A stretch of DNA of 21,558 nucleotides, from contig DCJC01000079.1 in assembly GCA_002317355.1 (NCBI GenBank), positions 1-21,558 of the forward strand. The letters run 5' to 3'. How positions within the stretch are numbered: position 1 is the stretch's first letter; the number at the start of each line of letters is the position of its first letter. The DNA is from Prevotellaceae bacterium UBA1710. GTDB lineage: Bacteria > Bacteroidota > Bacteroidia > Bacteroidales > Bacteroidaceae. Shown piece by piece: positions 14,470-21,558 of the stretch. The notes beneath the pieces were generated by a model. It worked only from the letters and a program-made list of their open reading frames with translations. It was not told the DNA's origin and did no database searches. The translations under genes and the position numbers were made by a program.

Positions 14470-15033
14470 ATGAGTAACAAATCATATTTCGGCGGTGCTC
14501 TGGCAGGTCTCAAAACTCTGCTCACGGGTATGGACATCACCATGGGTGAGTACATGACTCGTAAGGTTACTGAGCAATATCCAGAAAACCGCAAGACACA
14601 GCATGTCGCAGAGCGTCATCGTGGCACTCTTGTCATGGTTCTCGATGAGAATGGCAAGAACAAGTGCTCAGCATGTACATTGTGCGAGAAGGCGTGTCCA
14701 AATGGCACCATCAAGATTACATCACAGATGGTCGTAACAGCCGACGGAAAGAAGAAGAAGCTCCTTACTGATTATCAGTATGATTTGGGTGACTGCATGT
14801 TCTGTCAGCTTTGCGTCAATGCATGTAACTTCGGCGCTATCAAGTTCGTTAAGGATTTCGAAAATGCTACATTCAGTCGTGAAAAGCTCGTACAGCACCT
14901 CAATGTTGCTCCAACAGCAGAAGAGATGGCTCAGTATGAGGAGAATGCCAAGATTGCAGCAGCTAAGGCTGCAGAGGCACCAAAGGCAGCACCTGCTGCT
15001 CCAAAGGCTGAATCAACAAAAACGGAGGAGTAA
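14470..15033 (+). CDS. nuoI: NADH-quinone oxidoreductase subunit I, two [4Fe-4S] clusters
   Basis: This ferredoxin-like subunit of 187 residues carries clusters N6a and N6b. The first motif is C66, C69, C72, C76 (CSACTLCEKACP). The second is C109, C112, C115, C119 (CMFCQLCVNACN), with N instead of the usual P after the last Cys. The start at 14470 is chosen; an in-frame ATG 42 nt upstream lies inside the nuoH 3' end and adds no conserved sequence. The last 35 or so residues are an Ala/Lys/Pro/Glu-rich tail not found in the E. coli protein. Without NuoE/F/G, NuoI is the likely entry point for electrons from a soluble donor such as ferredoxin (inference). Confidence 0.95.
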   Translation: MSNKSYFGGALAGLKTLLTGMDITMGEYMTRKVTEQYPENRKTQHVAERHRGTLVMVLDENGKNKCSACTLCEKACPNGTIKITSQMVVTADGKKKKLLTDYQYDLGDCMFCQLCVNACNFGAIKFVKDFENATFSREKLVQHLNVAPTAEEMAQYEENAKIAAAKAAEAPKAAPAAPKAESTKTEE

Positions 15034-15036
15034 GAC

Positions 15037-15561
15037 ATGGCAAATATCATAGTATTCGCAATCATTGCAGTTGTCATCATTGCAGCTGCTCTTGCTGCTG
15101 TCTTCACAAAGCGTATCATGCGCTCAGTTACAGCACTGCTTTTCGTATTGTTCGCCATTGCAGGTCTTTACTTCCTGCTCGACTACACATTCCTTGGTGC
15201 AGCTCAGCTCAGCATCTATGCTGGTGGTATGACAATGATCTATATCTTTGCCATCCAGCTCCTTGGTCGCCGTAACCTTCAGGGTTATGTAGAGAAACTC
15301 AGTTTCAAGCGTACCGTTGGCGCAGCTATCGTTTCATTCATCGGTTGTGTAACCGTTGTTGGCGTAATGCTCAAGAATGCCTTCATTGGCAAGTTCGTGG
15401 AAGTGGCTGACAGTGAGGTTCCTATGGAGAAAATCGGTGAGGCACTTGTAGGTTCAGAGAAGTATCAGTATGTACTCCCATTCGAGTTCATCTCATTGTT
15501 CCTTCTCGCATGTATCATCGGTGGACTCGTTGTTTCACGTAATCAGAAGGAGGATAAGTAA
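15037..15561 (+). CDS. nuoJ: NADH-quinone oxidoreductase subunit J
   Basis: A membrane subunit of 174 residues with about five hydrophobic helices. The conserved core LSIYAGGMTMIYIFAIQLLG (about residues 59-78) corresponds to the family's third helix, which contains the flexible pi-bulge in solved structures. It starts 3 nt after the nuoI stop codon, with GGAGG a short distance upstream inside nuoI. No irregularity is seen. Confidence 0.94.
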   Translation: MANIIVFAIIAVVIIAAALAAVFTKRIMRSVTALLFVLFAIAGLYFLLDYTFLGAAQLSIYAGGMTMIYIFAIQLLGRRNLQGYVEKLSFKRTVGAAIVSFIGCVTVVGVMLKNAFIGKFVEVADSEVPMEKIGEALVGSEKYQYVLPFEFISLFLLACIIGGLVVSRNQKEDK

Positions 15562-15563
15562 TT

Positions 15564-15872
15564 ATGGTACCAGTAGAATGTTTCTTCGTGCTTAGCGCGA
15601 TATTGTTCTTCATCGGCGTATTCGGTTTCGTTACCCGCCGTAACCTGATCGCAATGCTCGTTTCTGTCGAGCTTATCCTCAATGCCGTTGATATCAACTT
15701 TGCAGCATTCAACCGCCTGCTCTTCCCTGGAGAGATGGAAGGATTCTTCTTCACACTCTTCTCTATCGGTGTAAGTGCAGCTGAGAGTGCCGTTGCAATT
15801 GCTATCATCCTCAACGTATATCGTCTGTTCAAGTCTGATAGCGTAGAGGCAATTGATAATCTTAAACTGTAA
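15564..15872 (+). CDS. nuoK: NADH-quinone oxidoreductase subunit K
   Basis: A subunit of 102 residues with three helices, homologous to MrpC. The two membrane glutamates of the proton path are present: E36 (SVELILNAVDINF) and E74 (SAAESAVAIAI). It starts 2 nt after nuoJ, and AGGAGG lies just upstream inside the nuoJ 3' end. Confidence 0.95.
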   Translation: MVPVECFFVLSAILFFIGVFGFVTRRNLIAMLVSVELILNAVDINFAAFNRLLFPGEMEGFFFTLFSIGVSAAESAVAIAIILNVYRLFKSDSVEAIDNLKL

Positions 15873-15880
15873 TTCGCCTT

Positions 15881-17902
15881 ATGATATACACATTATCAAT
15901 CCTGATACTTCTGCTTCCTCTGGCATCGTTCATCACAATCGGTGTACCAGAGTTCCTGAACAAGAAGTACGCTTGGGCACCAAAGGTAGCAGGAGCAATC
16001 GGCACAACATCCCTGTTGTTGGTTACTCTTCTGAGCTATGCAACAGCGATCACTTACTTCGGTGGTGCTCGTGTAGCTGATGGTACTTTTGCTACAATCG
16101 TGCCTTACAACTACACATGGTTGCCACTTGGCAATCTGCACTTTGACCTTGGTGTTCTTCTCGACCCAATCTCAGTGATGATGCTCGTTGTCATCTCAAC
16201 AGTATCACTCATGGTGCACATCTACTCTTTCGGCTATATGGATGGCGAGAAGGGTTTCCAGCGTTACTACGCATTCCTTTCTCTCTTCACAATGTCAATG
16301 CTCGGTCTTGTGCTTGCTACCAACATCTTCCAGATGTATATGTTCTGGGAGCTCGTAGGTGTCAGCTCATACCTCCTCATTGGTTTCTACTATCCATTGC
16401 ATGCAGCTGTACACGCATCTAAGAAGGCGTTCATCGTAACACGCTTTGCTGATATGTTCTTCCTCGTAGGTATCCTTATCTTCGGATTCTACACAGAGAC
16501 ATTCAACTTCTCTTTCATGCCAAACGTACAGATTGCAGAGGGTATGCAGGCATTCTCTCCATGTGCTGCTGAAGCTGCTTCAAAGTCACTTGCATTCGGT
16601 GGTATGGTACTCCCAACAGCCCTCGTGCTTATGTTCATCGGTGGTGCTGGTAAGTCTGCTATGTTCCCACTTCACATCTGGCTTCCAGATGCTATGGAGG
16701 GTCCAACACCTGTATCTGCACTCATTCACGCTGCTACCATGGTTGTAGCTGGTGTGTTCCAGATTGCACGTATGTTCCCACTCTGGATCAACTATGCTCC
16801 AGAAGCAATGACAATCGTTGTTGTAGTAGGTGCTTTCACAGCATTCTATGCAGCAGCGGTAGCATGTGCCCAGAGCGATATCAAGCGTGGTCTTGCATTC
16901 TCTACAATCTCTCAGATCGCATTCATGATGGTTGCCCTTGGTGCAAGTACAGCACTTGAGCTCAACCACCACGAGCATGGCGGTCTCGGTTACCTCGCAG
17001 GTATGTTCCACTTGTTTACACACGCTATGTTCAAGGCTTGTCTCTTCCTCTGCGCTGGTGTAATCATCCATGGTGTACACACCAATGAGATGTCTGCAAT
17101 GGGTAGCCTCCACAAGTACATGCCAATCACAAGTGCTACATTCTTCATCTCATGTCTTGCAATCTCTGGTATCCCATTCTTCTCAGGCTTCAGCTCAAAG
17201 GATGAGATCATCTCTGCTTGCATGCACTACTCACCAGTTCTTGGCTGGTTCATGACAGGTGTTGCTGCAATGACAGCATTCTACATGTTCCGTCTCTACT
17301 GGTGCATCTTCTTCGGAAGCAAGAAGAACATCGAGCACTATGAGTCACATCATGTAAGTGAGCACGGATTCAACGTAATGACTTTCCCACTTATCTTCCT
17401 CACCGTTATTACAGTAGGTGTTGGTATCGTAACAACCCTCAGTGGTTTCGGTCTCGGTTTCGAGTGGGCAAGCTTCGGTAATCTCGTAACTCCTGATACT
17501 ACACAGTATATCGTACATTTCGATATTACGACTGCAGTTATCTCTACAGTAGTTGCTTGCTGCTCAATTGGTCTTGCAACATACATCTACAAGGGTGACA
17601 GTCAGCCAATTGCAGATCGTCTGTACGCTACTTTCCCTAACCTCCACAAGTGGGCAAAGAACCGTTTCTACATGGACAATGTATATCAGTTCGTAACTCA
17701 CAAGGTACTGTTCCGTTTCGTTTCTACTCCAATTGCATGGATTGACGAGAAGATCATCAACGGTCTTATCGATTTCTCAGCATGGGGCGCTAACGAAGGT
17801 GGTGAGAGCATCCGCTCTTGGCAGTCAGGTGATGTACGTCACTATGCTGTATGGTTCATCTCAGGTGCAGTAGCATTAACATTAATTCTTCTCGCAATCT
17901 AA
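15881..17902 (+). CDS. nuoL: NADH-quinone oxidoreductase subunit L
   Basis: This is the distal antiporter-like, ion-pumping subunit, of 673 residues (E. coli about 613). The catalytic glutamate is E157 in FWELVGVSSYLLIGFYYP, and the conserved lysine region is around GGAGKSAMFPLHIWLPDAMEGPT. The C-terminal part (from about residue 575) contains the long lateral-helix segment and a final membrane anchor, so the subunit is complete. It starts 8 nt after nuoK. No irregularity is seen. Confidence 0.95.
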   Translation: MIYTLSILILLLPLASFITIGVPEFLNKKYAWAPKVAGAIGTTSLLLVTLLSYATAITYFGGARVADGTFATIVPYNYTWLPLGNLHFDLGVLLDPISVMMLVVISTVSLMVHIYSFGYMDGEKGFQRYYAFLSLFTMSMLGLVLATNIFQMYMFWELVGVSSYLLIGFYYPLHAAVHASKKAFIVTRFADMFFLVGILIFGFYTETFNFSFMPNVQIAEGMQAFSPCAAEAASKSLAFGGMVLPTALVLMFIGGAGKSAMFPLHIWLPDAMEGPTPVSALIHAATMVVAGVFQIARMFPLWINYAPEAMTIVVVVGAFTAFYAAAVACAQSDIKRGLAFSTISQIAFMMVALGASTALELNHHEHGGLGYLAGMFHLFTHAMFKACLFLCAGVIIHGVHTNEMSAMGSLHKYMPITSATFFISCLAISGIPFFSGFSSKDEIISACMHYSPVLGWFMTGVAAMTAFYMFRLYWCIFFGSKKNIEHYESHHVSEHGFNVMTFPLIFLTVITVGVGIVTTLSGFGLGFEWASFGNLVTPDTTQYIVHFDITTAVISTVVACCSIGLATYIYKGDSQPIADRLYATFPNLHKWAKNRFYMDNVYQFVTHKVLFRFVSTPIAWIDEKIINGLIDFSAWGANEGGESIRSWQSGDVRHYAVWFISGAVALTLILLAI

Positions 17903-17916
17903 AATAGCTTATTAAA

Positions 17917-19416
17917 ATGGATATATTTTCTAATTTTGGATTAACATTATTTGTTATAGTACCAGCATTGATGCTGCTCGGCCTTTGGGCTGCTCGTGAC
18001 ATCAAGCAGGTACGTGGCGTGATGGTTGTGGGATCTTCAGTTCTTGTTGCACTGTCTGTGATGCTCACATTGCAGTTCATCAACTTGCGTGCAGCAGGCA
18101 ACACTGACGAGATGCTCTTCGTATCATCAATGCCTTGGTTCAAGTCATTGAATATCAGTTATGCAATAGGTGTTGACGGTATCTCTGTAGTGATGCTTCT
18201 TCTTTCAAGTATCATCGTCTTCACAGGTACTTTCGCTTCATGGAAGCTCCAGCCACTCACAAAGGAGTTCTTCATGTGGTTCGTCCTCCTCTCTACTGGT
18301 GTTTACGGATTCTTCATCTGCATCGACCTCTTCGCTATGTTCATGTTCTATGAGGTAGCTCTTATCCCTATGTACCTTCTCATTGGTTTCTGGGGATCAG
18401 GCAAGAAGGAGTATGCAGCTATGAAGCTCACACTGATGCTCATGGGAGGTTCTGCATTGATCATCCTTGGTCTTGTAGGTATCTACTTCTTCAATGGTGC
18501 TTCTACAATGAACATCCTTGAGATTGCTCACAACAATAACATCCCTTATGAAGTACAGAACGTTCTGTTCCCATTCGTCTTCATCGGATTCGGTGTCCTC
18601 GGTGCCTTGTTCCCATTCCATACATGGTCACCAATCGGTCACGGTTGTGCTCCAACATCAGTATCAATGCTCCACGCAGGTGTGCTCATGAAGCTTGGTG
18701 GTTACGGTTGTTTCCGTATCGCTATGTATCTTCTTCCTGGTGCACAGGAGACATGGGTGCCAGTATTCCTCATCCTCACCACAATCTCTGTAGTATATGG
18801 TGCATTCTCTGCATGTGTACAGACTGACCTTAAGTTCATCAACGCTTATTCTTCAGTTTCTCACTGTGGTCTTGTGCTCTTCGCACTCCTCATGATGACA
18901 AAGACATCATGTACAGGTGCTATCCTTCAGATGCTCTCTCACGGTTTGATGACAGCTCTCTTCTTCGCTCTCATCGGTATGATCTACGGTCGTACACACA
19001 CTCGTGATATCCGTGAGCTCGGTGGTTTGATGAAGATTATGCCATTCCTCTCTGTAGGATACGTAATCGCAGGTCTTGCTAACCTTGGTCTCCCTGGTTT
19101 CTCTGGCTTCATTGCTGAGATGACAATCTTCGTAGGCTCATTCGAGAACGCTGACGACTTCCATCGCTGCTGTACTATCATTGCTTGTACATCAATCGTT
19201 GTAACAGCTGTTTATATCCTCCGTACCGTAGGTTTCATCCTCTTCCAGAAGGTTGGCAATCCACACTTCGAGGAACTTACAGATGCTACATGGGATGAGA
19301 AGTTCGCTGTAGTATGTCTCATCGTCTGCGTTGCAGGTCTCGGTAGCTTCCCACTCTGGGCAAGCAACGTGATCAATGGTGCTGTAGGCAATGTACTGAA
19401 TGTTATTAATATGTAA
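17917..19416 (+). CDS. nuoM: NADH-quinone oxidoreductase subunit M
   Basis: The middle antiporter-like subunit, of 499 residues with many hydrophobic helices. The key glutamate is E146 in FMFYEVALIPMYLLIGFWG, and the channel motif FHTWSPIGHGCAPTSVSMLH follows at about 230-249. It starts 14 nt after nuoL. The start context is AT-rich without a Shine-Dalgarno, unlike nuoB, nuoCD and nuoN. Confidence 0.95.
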   Translation: MDIFSNFGLTLFVIVPALMLLGLWAARDIKQVRGVMVVGSSVLVALSVMLTLQFINLRAAGNTDEMLFVSSMPWFKSLNISYAIGVDGISVVMLLLSSIIVFTGTFASWKLQPLTKEFFMWFVLLSTGVYGFFICIDLFAMFMFYEVALIPMYLLIGFWGSGKKEYAAMKLTLMLMGGSALIILGLVGIYFFNGASTMNILEIAHNNNIPYEVQNVLFPFVFIGFGVLGALFPFHTWSPIGHGCAPTSVSMLHAGVLMKLGGYGCFRIAMYLLPGAQETWVPVFLILTTISVVYGAFSACVQTDLKFINAYSSVSHCGLVLFALLMMTKTSCTGAILQMLSHGLMTALFFALIGMIYGRTHTRDIRELGGLMKIMPFLSVGYVIAGLANLGLPGFSGFIAEMTIFVGSFENADDFHRCCTIIACTSIVVTAVYILRTVGFILFQKVGNPHFEELTDATWDEKFAVVCLIVCVAGLGSFPLWASNVINGAVGNVLNVINM

Positions 19417-19433
19417 TAAAGGAGGTAATAGAT

Positions 19434-20891
19434 ATGAATATTAATTATTTTCAATTTCTGAATATGGCACCAGAGGCTATTCTCGTAGTAGTTCTGGTAA
19501 TCACATTTATTGCCGACTTTATTGCTCACGGTAAGGAAGAGAAGGAGTGGTTCAATCCTTTGGTTTGCGTTATGCTCCTTGCTTCAAGCGTGGCAACACT
19601 CTTCGTTGGCGATAACACAGCCGAGCTCTTCGGTGGTGCATACGTAGCAACTCCAGCCAACACAATGATGAAGGCAATCCTCTGCGCAGGTACATTCATC
19701 GTAGTACTTCAGTCAAAGAAGTGGCTCTCAGGCGAGGACGCAAAGCTTGTTGAGGGTGAGTTCTATATGCTCACTATCTCTACACTCCTCGGTATGTACA
19801 TCATGATGTCAGCAGGCTCATTCCTCATGTTCTTCCTCGGTCTTGAGACAGCATCAGTGCCATTGGCATGTATGGTTGCTCTCGACAAGTACAAGAAGGA
19901 TTCAGCAGAGGCAGCTGCAAAGTTCATCCTTACAGCTACCTTCTCAAGTGGTGTGATGCTCTATGGCCTCTCATTCCTCTATGGCGCTACAGGTACTCTC
20001 TACTTCGGCGATTTCTCTGAGGCTCTTGAGGTAAATGCAATGACAATCTGCGGTATGGTATTCTTCGTTTCAGGTCTTGGTTTCAAGCTCTCTCTCGTGC
20101 CATTCCACTTCTGGACAGCAGATACATATCAGGGTGCTCCAACAACCGTTACAGGATACCTCAGCGTGATTTCCAAGGGTGCAGCTGCATTCACACTCGC
20201 AGTTCTCCTTCATCACGTATTCACTCCACTTGTAGAGCAGTGGTCAATCCTCATGGATATCCTCATCGTGCTCTCTATCACCGTTGCTAACCTCATGGCT
20301 ATCCGTCAGTCAGAGTTGAAGCGCTTCATGGCATTCTCTTCTATCTCACAGGCTGGATACATCATGCTCGCAGTAATCGGTGCAAGTGCAGAGGCAAGTC
20401 TTGCTTCATTGATGTACTACGTTCTCGTTTACATCGTGGCAAACATGAGTGTCTTCGCTATCATCTCAGTTGTAGAGCAGAACAATGGCGGTCGTACAGA
20501 TATGCGTGCTTATGACGGTTTCTACGGAAACAATCCAAAGCTCGCTTTCCTCATGACTCTTGCTTTGTTCTCACTCGGTGGTATTCCTCCATTCGCTGGT
20601 ATGTTCTCTAAGTTCTTCGTGTTCATGGCATCTGTCAACGGACAGGAAGACAACTGGGTTCCTTACTGCATTATGTTCATTGCCCTCATCAACACAGTAG
20701 TATCACTCTACTACTATCTGCTGATTGTCAAGGCTATGTTCATCAACAAGACAGACGAGCCACTTCCAACATTCCAGATTGACTGTAACACCAAGCTCAC
20801 CCTTGCTATCTGTACAGCAGGCATCCTCCTCTTCGGAGTTGTAAGCTGTATCTACGAGGCAATTCAGGCAGCTTGTGTAGCATCTTGCTAA
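19434..20891 (+). CDS. nuoN: NADH-quinone oxidoreductase subunit N
   Basis: The antiporter-like subunit closest to NuoK, of 485 residues. The membrane glutamate is E138 (FLGLETASVPLACMVA), and the channel motif PFHFWTADTYQGAPTTVTGY lies at about 223-242. A strong Shine-Dalgarno (AAAGGAGG) precedes the ATG. It is the last gene of the operon. The stop codon is followed by a heptad array and then a strong terminator. Confidence 0.95.
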   Translation: MNINYFQFLNMAPEAILVVVLVITFIADFIAHGKEEKEWFNPLVCVMLLASSVATLFVGDNTAELFGGAYVATPANTMMKAILCAGTFIVVLQSKKWLSGEDAKLVEGEFYMLTISTLLGMYIMMSAGSFLMFFLGLETASVPLACMVALDKYKKDSAEAAAKFILTATFSSGVMLYGLSFLYGATGTLYFGDFSEALEVNAMTICGMVFFVSGLGFKLSLVPFHFWTADTYQGAPTTVTGYLSVISKGAAAFTLAVLLHHVFTPLVEQWSILMDILIVLSITVANLMAIRQSELKRFMAFSSISQAGYIMLAVIGASAEASLASLMYYVLVYIVANMSVFAIISVVEQNNGGRTDMRAYDGFYGNNPKLAFLMTLALFSLGGIPPFAGMFSKFFVFMASVNGQEDNWVPYCIMFIALINTVVSLYYYLLIVKAMFINKTDEPLPTFQIDCNTKLTLAICTAGILLFGVVSCIYEAIQAACVASC

Positions 20892-20899
20892 TAATAGTG

Positions 20900-20971
20900 A
20901 GTTAGGAATTAGGAGTTAGGAGTTAATCTTCCGCGTAGGGACAACTCCTTACAGCTAACTCCTCACTCCTC
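20900..20971. repeat. inverted heptad arrays after nuoN
   Basis: Left units are AGTTAGG, AATTAGG, AGTTAGG and AGTTAAT at 20900-20927. Right units are ACTCCTT, ACAGCTA, ACTCCTC and ACTCCTC at 20944-20971. The two sides are imperfect reverse complements around a 16-nt loop and could fold together in the nuoN 3' untranslated region, just ahead of the terminator. Confidence 0.7.
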
Positions 20972-20984
20972 ACTAAAAAATACT

Positions 20985-21022
20985 AATCCCCGATATTCCA
21001 ACGTGAATATCGGGGATTTTTG
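20985..21022. terminator. nuo operon terminator
   Basis: AATCCCCGATATTC (20985-20998), loop CAACGT, and GAATATCGGGGATT (21005-21018) form a perfect 14-bp stem followed by a T run. An A run precedes it, so it may also work for transcripts arriving on the minus strand from the smalltalk side. Confidence 0.9.
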
Positions 21023-21113
21023 CTATTTGTCTGGGGCTCTTTTCCCTAAAAAAAAGTGTCGTGTTGTTATGTTGTTATGTTTCCCCATCACCGCGCATAA
21101 TGGTAACTACTCC

Positions 21114-21149
21114 TGACACATACTCCGATATTATCAACATCGGACTTCC
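21114..21149 (+). repeat. dispersed palindrome, copy 2
   Basis: TGACACATACTCCGAT followed by the mirror ATCGGACTTCC. The stem has eight pairs with one mismatch around TTATCAA. It is the same family as 4396-4430 and 21174-21209. Confidence 0.75.
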
Positions 21150-21153
21150 TTGA

Positions 21154-21174
21154 GGGGGTGAGGGGTGAGGAGTT
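21154..21174 (+). repeat. short heptad array between palindromes
   Basis: GGGGGTG, AGGGGTG and AGGAGTT are three consecutive 7-bp units between copies 2 and 3 of the dispersed palindrome. They resemble the right arm of the array after nuoN read on the other strand. Confidence 0.5.
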
Positions 21175-21209
21175 TACACATACTCCGATGTTATTAGCAT
21201 CGGACTTCC
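21174..21209 (+). repeat. dispersed palindrome, copy 3
   Basis: TTACACATACTCCGATG, then TTATTAG, then the mirror CATCGGACTTCC. The stem TCCGATG/CATCGGA is perfect over seven pairs. It lies 25 nt beyond the stop codon of the smalltalk gene on the minus strand and could affect its transcript end. Confidence 0.75.
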
Positions 21210-21233
21210 CTTTGGGAGGGACTGGGTGGGCTT

Positions 21234-21326
21234 CTACATACAACTCGTCACTCCGAGAGTCGTTGCTATCGCCGTGAGAATACTCGCGATAGTCTGCAGA
21301 ATGAATTTCCAAGTTTCTTTTTTCAT
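21234..21326 (-). CDS. smalltalk family small protein
   Basis: A 30-residue product starts MKKETWKFILQTIASILTAI and ends ATTLGVTSCM, with a TAG stop. A short basic N-terminus, one hydrophobic helix and an LGVTSC end match the tiny smalltalk proteins annotated in Bacteroides and Prevotella (recognition from memory). The TSC end looks lipobox-like, but whether the final Cys is lipidated is unknown. The ATG is preceded by AT-rich sequence (TTTTTGGAACACT), a usual start context here. A second, truncated copy lies at 660-710, and the shared sequence keeps the reading frame, which supports it being coding. In related genomes the gene is, as I recall, often next to an HU-like DNA-binding protein and an N-acetylmuramoyl-L-alanine amidase. 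No amidase follows here. Confidence 0.75.
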   Translation of the reverse strand: MKKETWKFILQTIASILTAIATTLGVTSCM

Positions 21327-21558
21327 AGTGTTCCAAAAATTAAAAGATTAATAATTAAGTTGCTTCCGCCATCTAAAAAAACAAAAGAAAACCAAGTAAA
21401 ACATAGGAAAACCGATAAGAGAGATTTATCAAGATTTTTCAAATTCCAGAAGGAAATCTGGCTGGAAGCCAGAGCCCGAGCCTCCGAAAACTTGAATCTG
21501 ATTTGAAAAACAAAATGCCACCTGTTTTCTTTCGTTTTTTTTAAAATCGCGAAAGCAA
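21327..21558. other. right-edge stretch with a structured segment
   Basis: No credible gene is seen. TTTTTCAAAT (21435-21444) and ATTTGAAAAA (21501-21510) are perfect reverse complements, extended after a 2-nt bulge by CAGA/TCTG. Between them are CTGGCT-GGA-AGCCAG and GAGCCCGAGCC. On the minus strand this would lie upstream of the smalltalk gene. No TAnnTTTG box was found on the minus strand here, so that gene is probably transcribed from beyond the window. Confidence 0.45.

Noticed and set aside
21088..21336. 82-residue minus-strand frame
   Set aside because: It reads two copies of the dispersed palindrome and runs out of frame through the smalltalk gene. The repeated NIGVCV peptide is just translated repeat DNA.

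Overview
The window looks like a chromosomal segment of a Bacteroidota member, most likely Prevotellaceae. Promoter-like sites follow the Bacteroidota TTTG / TAnnTTTG pattern rather than the sigma-70 consensus. There is a hybrid two-component system (HTCS) regulator, a fused nuoCD, a nuo operon without nuoE/F/G, and a tiny smalltalk-type lipoprotein gene. Genus and species cannot be fixed from sequence reading alone.

Layout. 1-1180 is decayed accessory DNA: a good orphan promoter, a tandem 11-mer, a cluster of small palindromes bounded by a 25-bp inverted repeat, the 3' end of a smalltalk gene on the minus strand, and a C-terminal IS4-type transposase fragment butted against it. 1481-4338 is the anaerobic ribonucleotide reductase unit nrdD-nrdG, with a long leader carrying near-identical dyads at 43-nt steps. 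4339-4568 is a repeat-derived spacer, followed by kdsA (4569-5363) with a strong terminator. 5554-5680 holds an orphan promoter and a terminator that would give a small RNA of about 110 nt. 5785-10116 (minus) is a 1443-residue HTCS regulator. Its leader contains a 229-bp MITE-like element.

10577-20891 is the nuo operon in the order A-B-CD-H-I-J-K-L-M-N, tightly packed and closed by a strong hairpin terminator. It encodes the membrane arm and the quinone-reducing module of complex I, but no NADH-oxidising module. 20892-21558 holds heptad repeats, two copies of a dispersed palindrome, a complete 30-codon smalltalk gene on the minus strand and a structured stretch at the window end.

Together the genes describe an anaerobe's housekeeping: oxygen-sensitive dNTP synthesis, Kdo synthesis for LPS, ion-pumping electron transfer to quinone, and one large sensor-regulator with no target genes beside it. 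The less ordinary content is between the genes. It comprises several families of short repeats, one apparently nested inside another, two smalltalk loci (one broken by an IS remnant), phased dyads in the nrdD leader and a candidate small RNA. I see no CRISPR array, tRNA, rRNA or defence system.
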